The position numbers were made by a program, and so were the translations under genes. The notes beneath the pieces are model-generated. The model made no database searches. It was not told the origin of the DNA and worked only from the letters and a program-made list of their open reading frames with translations. Below, piece by piece: positions 43,592-52,946 of a stretch of 64,000 nt of DNA (the stretch's first letter is position 1; each line of letters opens with the position of its first letter). Source of the DNA: Bradyrhizobium sp. WBOS07 (lineage in GTDB: Bacteria > Pseudomonadota > Alphaproteobacteria > Rhizobiales > Xanthobacteraceae); NCBI RefSeq assembly GCF_024585165.1, contig NZ_CP029008.1:372001-436000 (forward strand), given 5' to 3'.

Positions 43592-45496
43592 TCACACCCG
43601 CCCCTTCAGCGCCTCCCCGATCTCGTCGAGCGCCTTGGGATCCTCGATGGTCGCCGGCATGGTCCAGGAGTCGCCGTCGGCGATCTTCTTGATGGTGCCG
43701 CGCAGAATCTTGCCGGAGCGCGTCTTGGGCAGGCGGCCGACGGTGATCGCGAGCTTGAAGGCGGCGACCGGGCCGAGCTTGTCGCGCACCAGCGCAATGA
43801 TCTCCTTCTCGATCTCGGCCGGTGCGCGCTTCACGCCGGCCTTTAGCACCAGGAAGCCGCAGGGCACCTCGCCCTTGATCGCGTCCTTGACGCCGAGCAC
43901 GGCGCATTCGGCGACATCGGGATGCGAGGCCAGGATCTCCTCCATGCCGCCGGTGGAGAGCCGATGGCCGGCGACGTTGATGATGTCGTCGGTGCGGCCC
44001 ATGACGAAGACGTAGCCGTCCTCGTCCTTGTAGCCGGCATCCGAGGTTTTGTAATAGCCGGGGAATTCGCTCAAATACGCTTCCTTGAAGCGCGCATCCT
44101 GATTCCACAGCGTCGGCAAACAGCCCGGCGGCATCGGCAGCTTGATGACGATCGAGCCCATCGTGTTGGGCCCCACGGGCTTGGCCGCCTCGTCGACCAC
44201 GTCGACCTGGTAGCCCGGCATCGGCACCGTGGGCGAGCCGTGCTTCACCGGCAGCATGCCGAGCCCGACCGGATTGCCGGCGATGCACCAGCCGGTCTCG
44301 GTCTGCCACCAATGGTCGATCACCGGCACCTTCAGCTGCGCTTCCGCCCATTCGACCGTCGGCGGATCGGCGCGCTCTCCGGCCAAAAAGAGCGTGCGGA
44401 ATTTCGAGAGGTCGTATTGCCGGATGAACTTTCCTTCCGGATCCTCCTTCCGGATCGCGCGGAACGCGGTCGGCGCGGTGAAGAACGCAACCGCCTTGTG
44501 CTCTGAGATCACGCGCCAGAACGCGCCGGCGTCGGGCGTGCCGACCGGCTTGCCCTCGTACATGATCGTGGTCGCGCCGTGCAGCAGCGGGCCGTAGACG
44601 ATGTAGCTGTGGCCGACCACCCAGCCGATGTCGGAGCCGCACCACCACACCTCGCCCGGCTTGACGCCATAGAGGTTGAACATCGACCATTTCACCGCGA
44701 CGAGATGGCCGCCATTGTCGCGCACGACGCCCTTCGGGATGCCCGTGGTGCCCGAGGTGTAGAGGATGTAGAGCGGATCGGTCGCCGCAACGGGCACGCA
44801 AGGCGCCTTCTTGCCCTCGTTCAGCGCCTTGCGGCGCAGGCTCGCCCAATCGTAGTCCCGGCCCGGCGTCAGATCGCAGGTGAGCTGTGGACGTTGCAGC
44901 ACGATGCAGGCTTTCGGCTTGCTGCCGGCAAGCTTGATCGCCTCGTCGAGCAGCGGCTTGTACTGCACGATGCGGCCGGGCTCGATGCCGCAGCTTGCGG
45001 AGAGAATGAGCTTCGGCTGCGCGTCGTCGATGCGGGTGGCGAGCTCCTTCGCGGCGAAGCCGCCGAACACCACGGAATGCACCGCCCCGATCCGCGCGCA
45101 GGCGAGCATCGCGACCACGGCCTCCGGCACCATCGGCATGTAGAGGATGACACGATCGCCCTTGGTGACGCCGAAATCCTGCATGATGGCGGCGAGCGCC
45201 TGCACCTCGCTCAGCAGCTCGGCATAGGTCAATCTGGTGACGCTGCCGGTCAGCGGCGAATCGTGGATCAGCGCGACTTGGTCGGCGCGGCCGCCCGCGA
45301 CATGGCGGTCGAGCGCATTGTAGCAGGTATTGACGACACCGCCGGTGAACCAGCGGCCGTAGGTTCCCTGGCCGGGGTCGAAGATCTTCCTGGGCGGCTC
45401 GATCCAGTCGATGTCTTTGGCGGCCTCGGCCCAGAAGCCTTCGGGGTCGGCGAGCGAGCGCGCATAGACCTCGTGATAACGACTTTTACCGTTCAT
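43592..45496 (-). CDS. prpE: Propionyl-CoA synthetase
   Basis: A 634-residue acetyl/propionyl-CoA synthetase-type ANL ligase. Motifs are ILYTSGTTGIPKGVVRDNGG (near residues 243-262), WWQTETGWCIAGNPVG, GYYKTSDAGYKDEDGYVFVMGR, and the C-terminal acylatable-lysine motif PKTRSGKILRGT. The N-terminus YHEVYARSLADPEGFWAEAA and the DIGWVVGHSYIVYGPL segment match PrpE more than Acs. It activates propionate for the methylcitrate or methylmalonyl-CoA route. No prpBC genes are adjacent. Confidence 0.92.
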   Translation of the reverse strand: MNGKSRYHEVYARSLADPEGFWAEAAKDIDWIEPPRKIFDPGQGTYGRWFTGGVVNTCYNALDRHVAGGRADQVALIHDSPLTGSVTRLTYAELLSEVQALAAIMQDFGVTKGDRVILYMPMVPEAVVAMLACARIGAVHSVVFGGFAAKELATRIDDAQPKLILSASCGIEPGRIVQYKPLLDEAIKLAGSKPKACIVLQRPQLTCDLTPGRDYDWASLRRKALNEGKKAPCVPVAATDPLYILYTSGTTGIPKGVVRDNGGHLVAVKWSMFNLYGVKPGEVWWCGSDIGWVVGHSYIVYGPLLHGATTIMYEGKPVGTPDAGAFWRVISEHKAVAFFTAPTAFRAIRKEDPEGKFIRQYDLSKFRTLFLAGERADPPTVEWAEAQLKVPVIDHWWQTETGWCIAGNPVGLGMLPVKHGSPTVPMPGYQVDVVDEAAKPVGPNTMGSIVIKLPMPPGCLPTLWNQDARFKEAYLSEFPGYYKTSDAGYKDEDGYVFVMGRTDDIINVAGHRLSTGGMEEILASHPDVAECAVLGVKDAIKGEVPCGFLVLKAGVKRAPAEIEKEIIALVRDKLGPVAAFKLAITVGRLPKTRSGKILRGTIKKIADGDSWTMPATIEDPKALDEIGEALKGRV

Positions 45497-45640
45497 TGCG
45501 CGCTCCCGTTCCCTTTATCGCCTGGCCCCGAACCTCGTGGCAGGATCGACGCCCCGCCATGACCAGGATCAATGCCGGCCTTGTTTGAGGGCCATTTTCC
45601 CGGGAACGGGCCGCGGTTCAAGCTGAAAAGGATGGGTCAT

Positions 45641-45786
45641 TTCTCCCTCTCCCCGTTCTTACGGGGAGAGGGTCGGAGTGAGGGGCTGCATCCACAGTCA
45701 CGGTGAGAGCTGGACTCGTGGAGACTCCCCCTCACCCGGAATTTGCCCGCAAATTCCGGCCTCTCCCCGCGGGGAAAGGCGAAGAC
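45641..45786. repeat. Palindromic intergenic repeat, family A copy 2
   Basis: Shares CTCCCTCTCCCCG...GGGGAGAGGG, the GGTGAGAGCTGGACTCGTGG core and the right-hand CCTCTCCCCGC...GGGG block with 3021-3170. A central CCGGAATTTG/CAAATTCCGG palindrome is copy-specific. Confidence 0.8.
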
Positions 45787-45789
45787 AGG

Positions 45790-47181
45790 CTAGCTCTCCA
45801 TCGCGTTCAGCCGCAGCAAGCGATCCTGCATGACCTTCTTCAGGTCATAGCCGGGGCGACGGAAGCTCGCATCGCGCGTGACGAGGAAATCGCGCTGGGA
45901 CTTGCGCAGGCCATCCGCCGCGCGTTTGCTTGCGGATTTCAGCACACGCGCGTAGGCCTCGGCGATCTGGCGGTCGAGCACGCCAAGCTGCGGATCGGCG
46001 CAGATCACTTGCTCGACCTCGCGCTTTGCGGTGGCGCAATCGAATGACGGACCGCGGTCGTCGGGCGAGCGCGCATGCATGGGGCCCGGGGACGCCGCGC
46101 CGAATTTCGCGATCTCGGCAATCATGGCCCGGCGGCCATTCGCTGCGTTCTCGTTGCCGGGGTCGAGCTTCAGCGCCATCTCGTAGTCCGCCAGCGCCTT
46201 CTTACGCTCGCCCATCTTCTTGTAGAGCACGGCGCGGTTGTTGTAGGTCTTTGCGAAGTTCGGATCGAGCTTCAGCGCGGCCTCGTAGTCGCTCAGCGCG
46301 GCCCCGAGCTCGCCCTTGAATTGATAGGAATCGCCGCGGTTGGTCAGGAAGTTGGCGCGCGGCTCCCGCCGGATCGCGAGGTCGTAGTCGGCAATGGCCT
46401 TGTCGTACTCGCCCATCGCGGCATAGGTCAGGCCGCGGTTGTCGTAGTACTCCGGCACCTTGGGATCGCGCCTGATCGCCTCGCCGTCATCGGCGACCGC
46501 CTTGTCGAGCTGGCCGAGCTTCTTATAGGCCGCCCCACGATTGGTATAGGTGCGGGGCCGGTCGGGGTCGAGCCGCAGGGCCTCGTCGAAGTTCTTGATC
46601 GCCTTCTCGTTGTCGCCGCCGAGATAGTGGGCCACGCCGCGGTCGGACCAGGCCTGCGCATAGTCCGGCTTCAGCTTGATCGCCTGGTCGTAGTCGGCGA
46701 GCGCGCGGTCGAGCCGGCGCTGATTGGTGTAGACGACGCCGCGCAGCTCGTAGGCCTCTGCGTCTGCGGGGTCGAGCTCGATCGCCTTGCTGAGGTCGGC
46801 CGCGGCGCGGTTGAGGTCGCCGCCGGCCTCGCGCAGGAGGTCGCCGCGCAGGCGCCAGGCCCTTGCATTCCTGCCGTCGAGCGCAATGGCGCGGTCGATG
46901 TCCCGCAGGGCCTGGGTGAGGCCGCCCGAAGTCCGGGCATGGGCATCGGCGCGGACCAGCAGAGCCGCGGCGCGATCGGAGGCGGGATTGGCGGCCTGGT
47001 CGATGATGGTCGCGCAAGCGGCCATCAGCTCCGCTGGAGCAGCCTTGCTGCCCATCACGCAGTCGGTCCCGGCCGAGGCCGGCGCGGCGAGGACGAGGCT
47101 CATGGCAGCGCTGAGGAAGAAGGCGCGAAACGAACTTTTGGCAACCCAAAGCGCTTGCGCGGGATGATGCGTGCCGCACAT
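45790..47181 (-). CDS. Exported TPR protein with C-terminal LprI/DUF1311-like module
   Basis: A 463-residue protein with a signal peptide near residues 16-37 (SSFRAFFLSAAMSLVLAAPASA). It carries about eight TPRs (for example AYELRGVVYTNQRRLDRALA and DYAQAWSDRGVAHYLGGDNE). The C-terminal module, about residues 380-463, begins PSFDCATAKREVEQVICADP and ends RRPGYDLKKVMQDRLLRLN, with the paired cysteines of DUF1311. A GGAG motif 9 bases upstream supports ATG 47181. It is adjacent to a shorter paralogue at 47352. Function unknown; TPRs suggest protein contacts in the periplasm. Confidence 0.8.
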   Translation of the reverse strand: MCGTHHPAQALWVAKSSFRAFFLSAAMSLVLAAPASAGTDCVMGSKAAPAELMAACATIIDQAANPASDRAAALLVRADAHARTSGGLTQALRDIDRAIALDGRNARAWRLRGDLLREAGGDLNRAAADLSKAIELDPADAEAYELRGVVYTNQRRLDRALADYDQAIKLKPDYAQAWSDRGVAHYLGGDNEKAIKNFDEALRLDPDRPRTYTNRGAAYKKLGQLDKAVADDGEAIRRDPKVPEYYDNRGLTYAAMGEYDKAIADYDLAIRREPRANFLTNRGDSYQFKGELGAALSDYEAALKLDPNFAKTYNNRAVLYKKMGERKKALADYEMALKLDPGNENAANGRRAMIAEIAKFGAASPGPMHARSPDDRGPSFDCATAKREVEQVICADPQLGVLDRQIAEAYARVLKSASKRAADGLRKSQRDFLVTRDASFRRPGYDLKKVMQDRLLRLNAMES

Positions 47182-47351
47182 GGCAGTCTGCTCCGTGACG
47201 TCAGGTTTTCACCATTGTCGCGGCGGGCACGGGATGGGTTCAATTCGCGTCTGTCCACGCCTTACTCTCGGCACGAAGAACGTGGATGCCCCGGGCCTTC
47301 GCCGCGCCGAAGCGGCTTCGGCCGCGCAGGCGGGACAAGCCGGACGTGACC

Positions 47352-48116
47352 TCAATACCCGTCCGCCCCGTTGATCTGTTGCAGCCGCTCCTGCATTGCC
47401 TTCTTCAAATCGTAGCCCGGCCGGCCGTACGCCGCGTTGCGGCGGGCGATGAACTCGTCCTGCTCGCGCTGAAGCTTCCTGGCATCCGCCGGGTTGCGCG
47501 CCTCCCGGATCGCGCGCGCGTTGGACCCGAAAATCTCGCGGTCGAGATCGGCCAGCTCGCGATTTCGACAGATCGCCTTCTCCACGGCCCGGACCGCATT
47601 CCGGCAGTTGAAGCTGGGCTTGCCGGCGACGGCCATCTGCGCGCCGATGCGCTCGAGCTCGCGCGCCATCGCCTTGTGATTGGCCTTGGCCTTCTCGTGG
47701 TTTGGATCGATCTTCAGGGCTGCGGCGAAATCCTGCACCGCCCTCGGCCTGTCGCCCTTCCTGAGCCAGAGCTCGCCACGCGCATTGAAGATGTCGGCAA
47801 GCGTGGGATCGAGCAGGAGAACGCGGCTGTCGTCGGCGATGGCGCGGTCGACCTGATCGTGCCGCGCATAGAGCGCCGCGCGCGCGACCAGCACCTTGAT
47901 CAGGTCCTCCTTGGCAGTCTTCTCATTGTCGATCACGGCGGCGCAGGCCGTGGCGGCCCTGTCCATCTCGTCGGCCGCGGCCGCCGCGAGGCATGATTCG
48001 ACATCAATCTTGATCACCGCAGCCGGCTCGCCGCCGGTCGCAGCCTGGGCGGCGCCGAGCGACAGCGCGCAGAGCAACACGGCACCTGACGATTGGATGA
48101 GTTTCTGAACGCGCAT
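47352..48116 (-). CDS. Exported TPR protein with LprI/DUF1311-like module, shorter paralogue
   Basis: A 254-residue protein with a signal peptide (SSGAVLLCALSLGAAQAA), two to three TPRs (ADIFNARGELWLRKGDRPRA), and the same C-terminal module as its neighbour: PSFNCRNAVRAVEKAICRN ... GRPGYDLKKAMQERLQQIN. The shared end indicates tandem duplication followed by loss or gain of TPR units. The start ATG 48116 is followed upstream by an unusual short tandem repeat. Confidence 0.8.
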   Translation of the reverse strand: MRVQKLIQSSGAVLLCALSLGAAQAATGGEPAAVIKIDVESCLAAAAADEMDRAATACAAVIDNEKTAKEDLIKVLVARAALYARHDQVDRAIADDSRVLLLDPTLADIFNARGELWLRKGDRPRAVQDFAAALKIDPNHEKAKANHKAMARELERIGAQMAVAGKPSFNCRNAVRAVEKAICRNRELADLDREIFGSNARAIREARNPADARKLQREQDEFIARRNAAYGRPGYDLKKAMQERLQQINGADGY

Positions 48117-48564
48117 GCTCGTTGCAGTCGGAAATCTTGCTTTCGGTCTTGCTTCGGTCTTGCCTTACGCCTTGCCTCGGGACCGCACAATCCATGACGG
48201 CCGAATCGGTGCTAGCTTGTGGCACCGCGCACATCGGTTCCGGCATCATCGTGTCGATATTCGAACGGATCATCGCGTTCTGCTCGGCGCCATTGGCCTT
48301 ATCGGCGCTGACGCGGCGGATCAAGTCCCCTATCCGGCGTTTCACGCCGTCGGCAGCGCGCTGATCGCCTTCGTGCCGTCCAGTCCGAACAGGACGCTGG
48401 AGCGCAACCTCGCGCTGGCCTTTTTGTCGCACCGGTCCTGCTCGACGCCGGATTCGACACCTCGTTGCGATCGCGCAGAACTGAGCGCTCACGCTTGTGC
48501 GGGACGACAGCGGAGGGTGAACGGCCACGTTGAACCAAACCCCACCATCCCAGACTCACTCGTG
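48117..48564. other. Intergenic region, about 450 bases, with tandem short repeats
   Basis: No convincing gene. Frames crossing it lack a normal start or are antisense-like. Four imperfect 11-12-base direct repeats (48136-48182) stand next to the minus-strand gene start. The region may hold promoters for both flanking genes. Confidence 0.5.
48136..48182. repeat. Four imperfect tandem repeats (CTTGCTTTCGGT type)
   Basis: CTTGCTTTCGGT, CTTGCTTCGGT, CTTGCCTTACGC and CTTGCCTCGGGA follow each other without gaps, within 70 bases upstream of the gene ending at 47352. Short tandem repeats here could arise by slippage. Confidence 0.5.
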
Positions 48565-49335
48565 ATGACGACCCTGACCGACGACCGTCGTGTGCGCGCG
48601 CGTGATGCGTCGCCCGCACGATACTTTTATCTGCATATGTCCCTGGCCTGCGCGGCCACCGCGTTTCTCGGTTTCGCGCCGACCTATTGGGTGCCGCTCG
48701 CGCACCGGACGTTGTCCGCAAGCCCCGTGATTCATTTTCACGGATTCTTGTTCTTCACCTGGTCTCTCTATTTCGTGCTGCAGAGCTGGCTCGCGGCCTC
48801 GGGGCGTGTGGTCAATCACCGCTCGCTCGGCATCGCCGGCGTGTCGCTCGCCACCGCGATGACGATCTTCGGCTTCCTCGCCTCCGTGCACGTGATGCAG
48901 CATTCAGCCGCGCTCGGGCAGCGCGAGGCCGGCATCGGTTTCTCGATCGTGCCGATGAGCGGGATCGCGTTCTTCGCGATCGTGTTCGTGCTCGCGATCG
49001 TGAACACGCGCAGGCCCGAGGTTCACAAGCGGCTGATGCTGCTTGCTGCGGTCTCGATCCTCGACGCCGCCATCGCGCGCTGGTTCCTCACCTTCCTGGC
49101 GCCTCCCGGCCCTCCCGGCCCGCCGCCGGTGCCGGTCACGATCCCGCCGGCCGTCGTCGCCTCGCTCCTGCTCGTCGTCGCCATGGTGCGCGACTGGCGC
49201 GCCGAAGGCCGCGTGCATCCGGTCTATATCTACGGCACGGTGGCGCTGCTGGCGGTGAAGATGCTGAACTGGCCGGTCAGCGAGAGCGCGGCGTGGCATT
49301 CGTTCGCCGGCGGGATATTGGCGCTGGCGCAGTAG
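48565..49335 (+). CDS. Multi-pass membrane protein of unknown function
   Basis: About 256 residues with six to seven hydrophobic helices. The conserved-looking segments SPVIHFHGFLFFTWSLYFVLQSWLA and RPEVHKRLMLLAAVSILDAAIAR contain three histidines (HFH and HKR) in membrane-adjacent positions, suggesting heme or metal binding. A PGPPGPPPVP loop follows. ATG 48565 (or GTG 48562) is the likely start. Confidence 0.65.
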   Translation: MTTLTDDRRVRARDASPARYFYLHMSLACAATAFLGFAPTYWVPLAHRTLSASPVIHFHGFLFFTWSLYFVLQSWLAASGRVVNHRSLGIAGVSLATAMTIFGFLASVHVMQHSAALGQREAGIGFSIVPMSGIAFFAIVFVLAIVNTRRPEVHKRLMLLAAVSILDAAIARWFLTFLAPPGPPGPPPVPVTIPPAVVASLLLVVAMVRDWRAEGRVHPVYIYGTVALLAVKMLNWPVSESAAWHSFAGGILALAQ

Positions 49336-49343
49336 CTCTCGGT

Positions 49344-49381
49344 GTCGTCCCGGGTTCGCGCTTTGCGCGCCCCGGGACGAC
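49344..49381. repeat. Short hairpin repeat GTCGTCCCGGG...CCCGGGACGAC
   Basis: GTCGTCCCGGG pairs with CCCGGGACGAC around a CGCG-rich loop, between the convergent membrane-protein and SDR genes. It may end both transcripts. Confidence 0.65.
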
Positions 49382-49395
49382 AGCGGAGTTTGAGG

Positions 49396-50202
49396 CTACG
49401 CGCCCGCCTTGCAGGTGATGCCGCCATCGACCACGAGCTCGATCCCCGTCACGTATTTCGACTCGTCCGACGCCAGGAACAGGGCCGCATTGGCGACGTC
49501 GAAGGCATCGCCCATGTGCCCCATCGGCACCTGCGCATCGCGGGCGCGCCACATCGCCTCGACGTCGCCCTTGGCGTAGCTGGCGGCGAGGCCTGCGGAA
49601 TGCTCGACCATCGGCGTCTTCATCAGGCCAGGCAGGATCGCATTGACGCGCACATGGTGGCGCGCGAACTCGATCGCGGTGGTGCGCGTCATCTGGTTCA
49701 TCGCCGCCTTCGAGGTGCCGTAGGTGACGTAGGAAATGCCCATGTGGCGGATCGAGGCGATCGAGGAGATGTTGATGATCGAGCCGCCGCCCTGCTTCAC
49801 CATCACGGGAATGACGTGCTTCATGGCGAAATAGGCGCTCTTGAGATTGACGCTGAAGACGCGGTCCCAGCTTTCCTCGGTGACCTCGACCACGCTGCCC
49901 ATCTCGGCGATGCCGACATTGTTGTCGAGCACGTCGATGCGGCCATAGGCCTTCAAGCACGCCGCGACCATCGCCTCGATCTCGCTCGCGCGGGACACGT
50001 CGGCGGTGAACGCCGTCGCCTTGCCGCCCTCGCCGGTGATGATCTTCGCGGTCTCCTCGGCCGCAGCGCCGTTGCGGTCGATGCAGAACACCTGGGCGCC
50101 CTCGCGCGCGAAGGTCACCGCGGTGGCCTTGCCGTTACCCCAGCCGGGCCCGATCGAGCCGGCCCCCACCACCATCGCAACTTTGCCCTTGAGCCGATCC
50201 AT
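49396..50202 (-). CDS. Short-chain dehydrogenase/reductase (SDR)
   Basis: A 268-residue NAD(P)-dependent oxidoreductase. Catalytic residues are Ser147, Tyr161 and Lys165 (VTYGTSKAA), with Asn94 in the NNVG motif. The nucleotide-binding loop is unusual: GAGSIGPGWGNGKA instead of the plain TGxxxGIG. The C-terminal SKYVTGIELVVDGGITCK is standard. It stands alone; substrate unknown. Confidence 0.88.
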   Translation of the reverse strand: MDRLKGKVAMVVGAGSIGPGWGNGKATAVTFAREGAQVFCIDRNGAAAEETAKIITGEGGKATAFTADVSRASEIEAMVAACLKAYGRIDVLDNNVGIAEMGSVVEVTEESWDRVFSVNLKSAYFAMKHVIPVMVKQGGGSIINISSIASIRHMGISYVTYGTSKAAMNQMTRTTAIEFARHHVRVNAILPGLMKTPMVEHSAGLAASYAKGDVEAMWRARDAQVPMGHMGDAFDVANAALFLASDESKYVTGIELVVDGGITCKAGA

Positions 50203-50227
50203 CGCATGTCTCCCGTTTGTTGTTCTT

Positions 50228-50296
50228 GTAGCCCGGATGAGCGCGGCGACATCCGGGGACCATTGTCCCGCACGTCGCTCCGCTCATGCGGGCTAC
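50228..50296. repeat. Palindromic repeat GTAGCCCGGATGAGCG...CGCTCATGCGGGCTAC
   Basis: Imperfect inverted repeat of about 69 bases. Its right arm supplies the stop codon of the DUF1850 gene at 50293. Confidence 0.7.
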
Positions 50297-50670
50297 GGGT
50301 TGTCGCAGACCTTCATCGTGGTCACGTTAGCACCAATGGGATGCCCGACAATCTCCGACAATGTCCGGCATTGTCCGTCATGGCACAGCCGCCATTCTCC
50401 GGCCGCGCCGGAATTGCCGAGCACGACCTGTTGCATGGCGGCGCGCTTCGGCTGCCACTGAAACCAGCCGTCGACCAGCCGTGCCTCCGGCGGCGGCTCC
50501 ATGCCGGGGCCGGTGCCCTTGACGCGGGCCTGCACCAGCTCGAGGCCGGCGGCGGTGACGCGCCAATCCTCCTGCCAGTCGACCTTCGCGACCGAATGCG
50601 TCCAGACCAGCGTAAAGGCGGACAGCGCCAGCGCCTTCACGCCCAACGCCGTGGCGAAGCAGAGGCTCAC
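50293..50670 (-). CDS. DUF1850 domain protein, TRAP-associated
   Basis: A 125-residue protein from GTG 50670, overlapping the TRAP permease stop as GTGA. It has an N-terminal hydrophobic helix (ALGVKALALSAFTLVWTHSV). The core, VDWQEDWRVTAAGLELVQAR and VDGWFQWQPKR, is the DUF1850 pattern. DUF1850 genes are regularly found with TAXI-type fused TRAP permeases; their role is unknown. Its end lies in a palindromic repeat. Confidence 0.82.
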   Translation of the reverse strand: MSLCFATALGVKALALSAFTLVWTHSVAKVDWQEDWRVTAAGLELVQARVKGTGPGMEPPPEARLVDGWFQWQPKRAAMQQVVLGNSGAAGEWRLCHDGQCRTLSEIVGHPIGANVTTMKVCDNP

Positions 50671-52787
50671 ACCGCCTCGACCGGCGCCGGCGGACGCTGC
50701 CGCCATTGCCACAGTGCGAGCGCCGCGGCGAGCACGAAGCCGGCGGTATCGCTGAACGGGAATTCGCCGAGCAGGCAGAACGCCGCACCGAGCGCGACCA
50801 GACGCTCGATGAGCGTCAGCCGCGTGAACAGGAAGCCGATCGCGGCCATGCCGAACAGGCCGATCGCCACCAGTGCCTTCAAGGCCGCCAGCGCCACCGC
50901 ACCGTAGAAGCCGAGCTGGGCTGCCATGGGATCGCCACCTTGCAGCATCAACGCGGGAGAATAGACGAAGATGAAGGGGATGACGTAGCCGGCGAGCGCG
51001 ATGCGCATCGCCTCCCAGCCGATCTTGTCCGGGTTCTCCTTGGCGATCGGGGCTGCCGCGAGCGCAGCCAGCGCCACCGGCGGCGAGAGGTCGGCCATGA
51101 TGCCGTAATAGAACGCGAACATGTGGCTCGCGATCAGCGGCACTCCCAGCTTGGCAAGGGCCGGCGCGGCGAGCGCGGCGGTGATGATGTAGGTCGGGAT
51201 GGTCGGGATGCCGGTGCCGAGCAGGATCGACAACAGCATGGTCATGATCAGCGCCAGGAACAGGCTCTTCTCGCCGAGCCCGATCACCCAGCCGCCGAAG
51301 ATGGTACCGACGCCGGTCTGCGACATCATGCCGATGATGACGCCGACGATGGCGCAGGCCATGCCGACGGTGATGGCGGATTTGGCGCTCTCGGCCAGTG
51401 CGTCGCGGCAGGAACGCAGCGCCGCAAAGCCGCCGCGGACGAAGGCGGTGATCACGATCAATCCGACGACCACGCTCGCCACCGGCGCAATCTGGAGGCC
51501 GTCACGCGACAGCGCGGCGACGACGAGCGCGAGCCCGATCCAGAAGATGTAGCGGATGATTGTTGCCGAGACGCCGGCGGTGATGCTGGTGCCAAGGATC
51601 AGCGCCACGGTCAGCGCCAGGCCCATGCTGCCGGCATAGAGCGGCGTGAAGCCCTCGAACAGCATGTAGATCAGGGCTGCGAGCGGCAGCACGAGATACC
51701 AGCGCGTCACCAGCGCCTTCCACGCGCTCGGAATCTCCGAGCGCTTCATGCCGACGAGGCCGTGCTTGCCGGCCTCCAGATGCACCATCCAGAACGCGGA
51801 CGCGAAATAGAGCATCGCCGGGATCGCGGCCGCCTTGACGATCTCCGAATATTGCACGCCGAGCGTCTCGGCCATGATGAAGGCGACCGCACCCATCACC
51901 GGCGGCATGATCTGCCCGCCCATCGAAGCCGTGGCCTCGACGCCGGCGGCGAAGGCACGGCGGTAGCCGAACCTGATCATCAAGGGGATGGTGAACTGGC
52001 CGACGGTGACGACGTTGGCGACGCCCGAGCCTGAGATCGTGCCCATCATCCCTGAGGCGAACACCGCGACCTTGGCCGGGCCGCCGCGGGTGCGGCCGAA
52101 CAGGCCGAGCGAGACGTCGGTGAACAGCTGGATCATGCCGGCGCGCTCCAGGAACGAGCCGAACAGGATGAACAGGAAGATGTAGGTGGCCGAGACGTAG
52201 ATCGGCACGCCGTAGAAGCCTTCGGTGCCGAACGACAGGTGCGTGACGATCTGGTCGAAGCCGTAGCCGCGATGGTTGAGCGGCGAGGGCAGATATTGGC
52301 CGAAGAACCAGTAGACGAGGCAGGCGCCGCACATCAGCGGCAGCGCCGGACCCATCAGGCGCCGCGTGCCCTCGAAGATCAGCACCGCCAGCAGCGTGCC
52401 GACCACGAGATCGAGCCGCGTCGGGTCGCCGTCGCGCGCGATCAGGTCGGCGTAGAAGATCCATTGGTAGAGCCCGCAGAGGAAGCCGGCACCGCCGATC
52501 ACCCAGCCGAACGCGCGGCCGGCATTGCTCCTCGCCGTGAAGTTGGCGATCAGGCCGAACGTGAGCAGAACGAGGAAGCCGACATGGACGCCGCGCACCA
52601 CCTGGCTCGGCAGATAGTTGAAGGCGGCGACATAGAGCTGGAAGATTGCGAAGGCGATGCCGATCCAATAGGCGAGCGCGCCCCAGCCGCGCGGGCCGAA
52701 GCCTTCCGGAAAGCCATGCTCGAAATTGTCGAACTCGACCTTGACCTTCTCGGGCGCCGTCGCCGTGCCCTCTGCCTTTTCCAGCAT
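50667..52787 (-). CDS. TRAP transporter fused 4TM/12TM permease
   Basis: A 706-residue membrane protein combining the small and large TRAP permease units (TIGR02123 type). The motif FLERAGMIQLFTDVSLGLFG, the GMMGTISGSGVANVVTVGQF channel segment and the repeat-half GTGIPTIPTYIITAALAAP are typical. It works with the TAXI-type binding protein encoded just downstream at 52947 and uses an ion gradient. The substrate is unknown (glutamate and other acids are known for the class). Confidence 0.9.
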   Translation of the reverse strand: MLEKAEGTATAPEKVKVEFDNFEHGFPEGFGPRGWGALAYWIGIAFAIFQLYVAAFNYLPSQVVRGVHVGFLVLLTFGLIANFTARSNAGRAFGWVIGGAGFLCGLYQWIFYADLIARDGDPTRLDLVVGTLLAVLIFEGTRRLMGPALPLMCGACLVYWFFGQYLPSPLNHRGYGFDQIVTHLSFGTEGFYGVPIYVSATYIFLFILFGSFLERAGMIQLFTDVSLGLFGRTRGGPAKVAVFASGMMGTISGSGVANVVTVGQFTIPLMIRFGYRRAFAAGVEATASMGGQIMPPVMGAVAFIMAETLGVQYSEIVKAAAIPAMLYFASAFWMVHLEAGKHGLVGMKRSEIPSAWKALVTRWYLVLPLAALIYMLFEGFTPLYAGSMGLALTVALILGTSITAGVSATIIRYIFWIGLALVVAALSRDGLQIAPVASVVVGLIVITAFVRGGFAALRSCRDALAESAKSAITVGMACAIVGVIIGMMSQTGVGTIFGGWVIGLGEKSLFLALIMTMLLSILLGTGIPTIPTYIITAALAAPALAKLGVPLIASHMFAFYYGIMADLSPPVALAALAAAPIAKENPDKIGWEAMRIALAGYVIPFIFVYSPALMLQGGDPMAAQLGFYGAVALAALKALVAIGLFGMAAIGFLFTRLTLIERLVALGAAFCLLGEFPFSDTAGFVLAAALALWQWRQRPPAPVEAV

Positions 52788-52844
52788 TTCAATCCGTCCC
52801 CAACCGTCCAGCGCTTATAACATTGCACAGCGTCTCCAGACCGT

Positions 52845-52925
52845 CATGCCCGGGCTTGTCCCGGCCATCCACGAGCTTTCTCGCCCAGCCTAAGAACGTG
52901 GATGGCCGGGACAAGCCCGGCCATG
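52845..52925. repeat. Large inverted repeat within the TRAP gene cluster
   Basis: CATGCCCGGGCTTGTCCCGG (52845 on) and CCGGGACAAGCCCGGCCATG (to 52925) are nearly perfect reverse complements of about 28 bases, with a 25-base loop. It lies between the binding-protein and permease genes and could set their relative mRNA levels. Confidence 0.75.
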
Positions 52926-52946
52926 CCGTCCGATACCGAGACCTGA

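Noticed and set aside
48122..48364. 80-codon plus-strand frame before the membrane-protein gene
   Set aside because: It overlaps the tandem repeats and lacks a ribosome-binding site; the amino-acid pattern is not protein-like.
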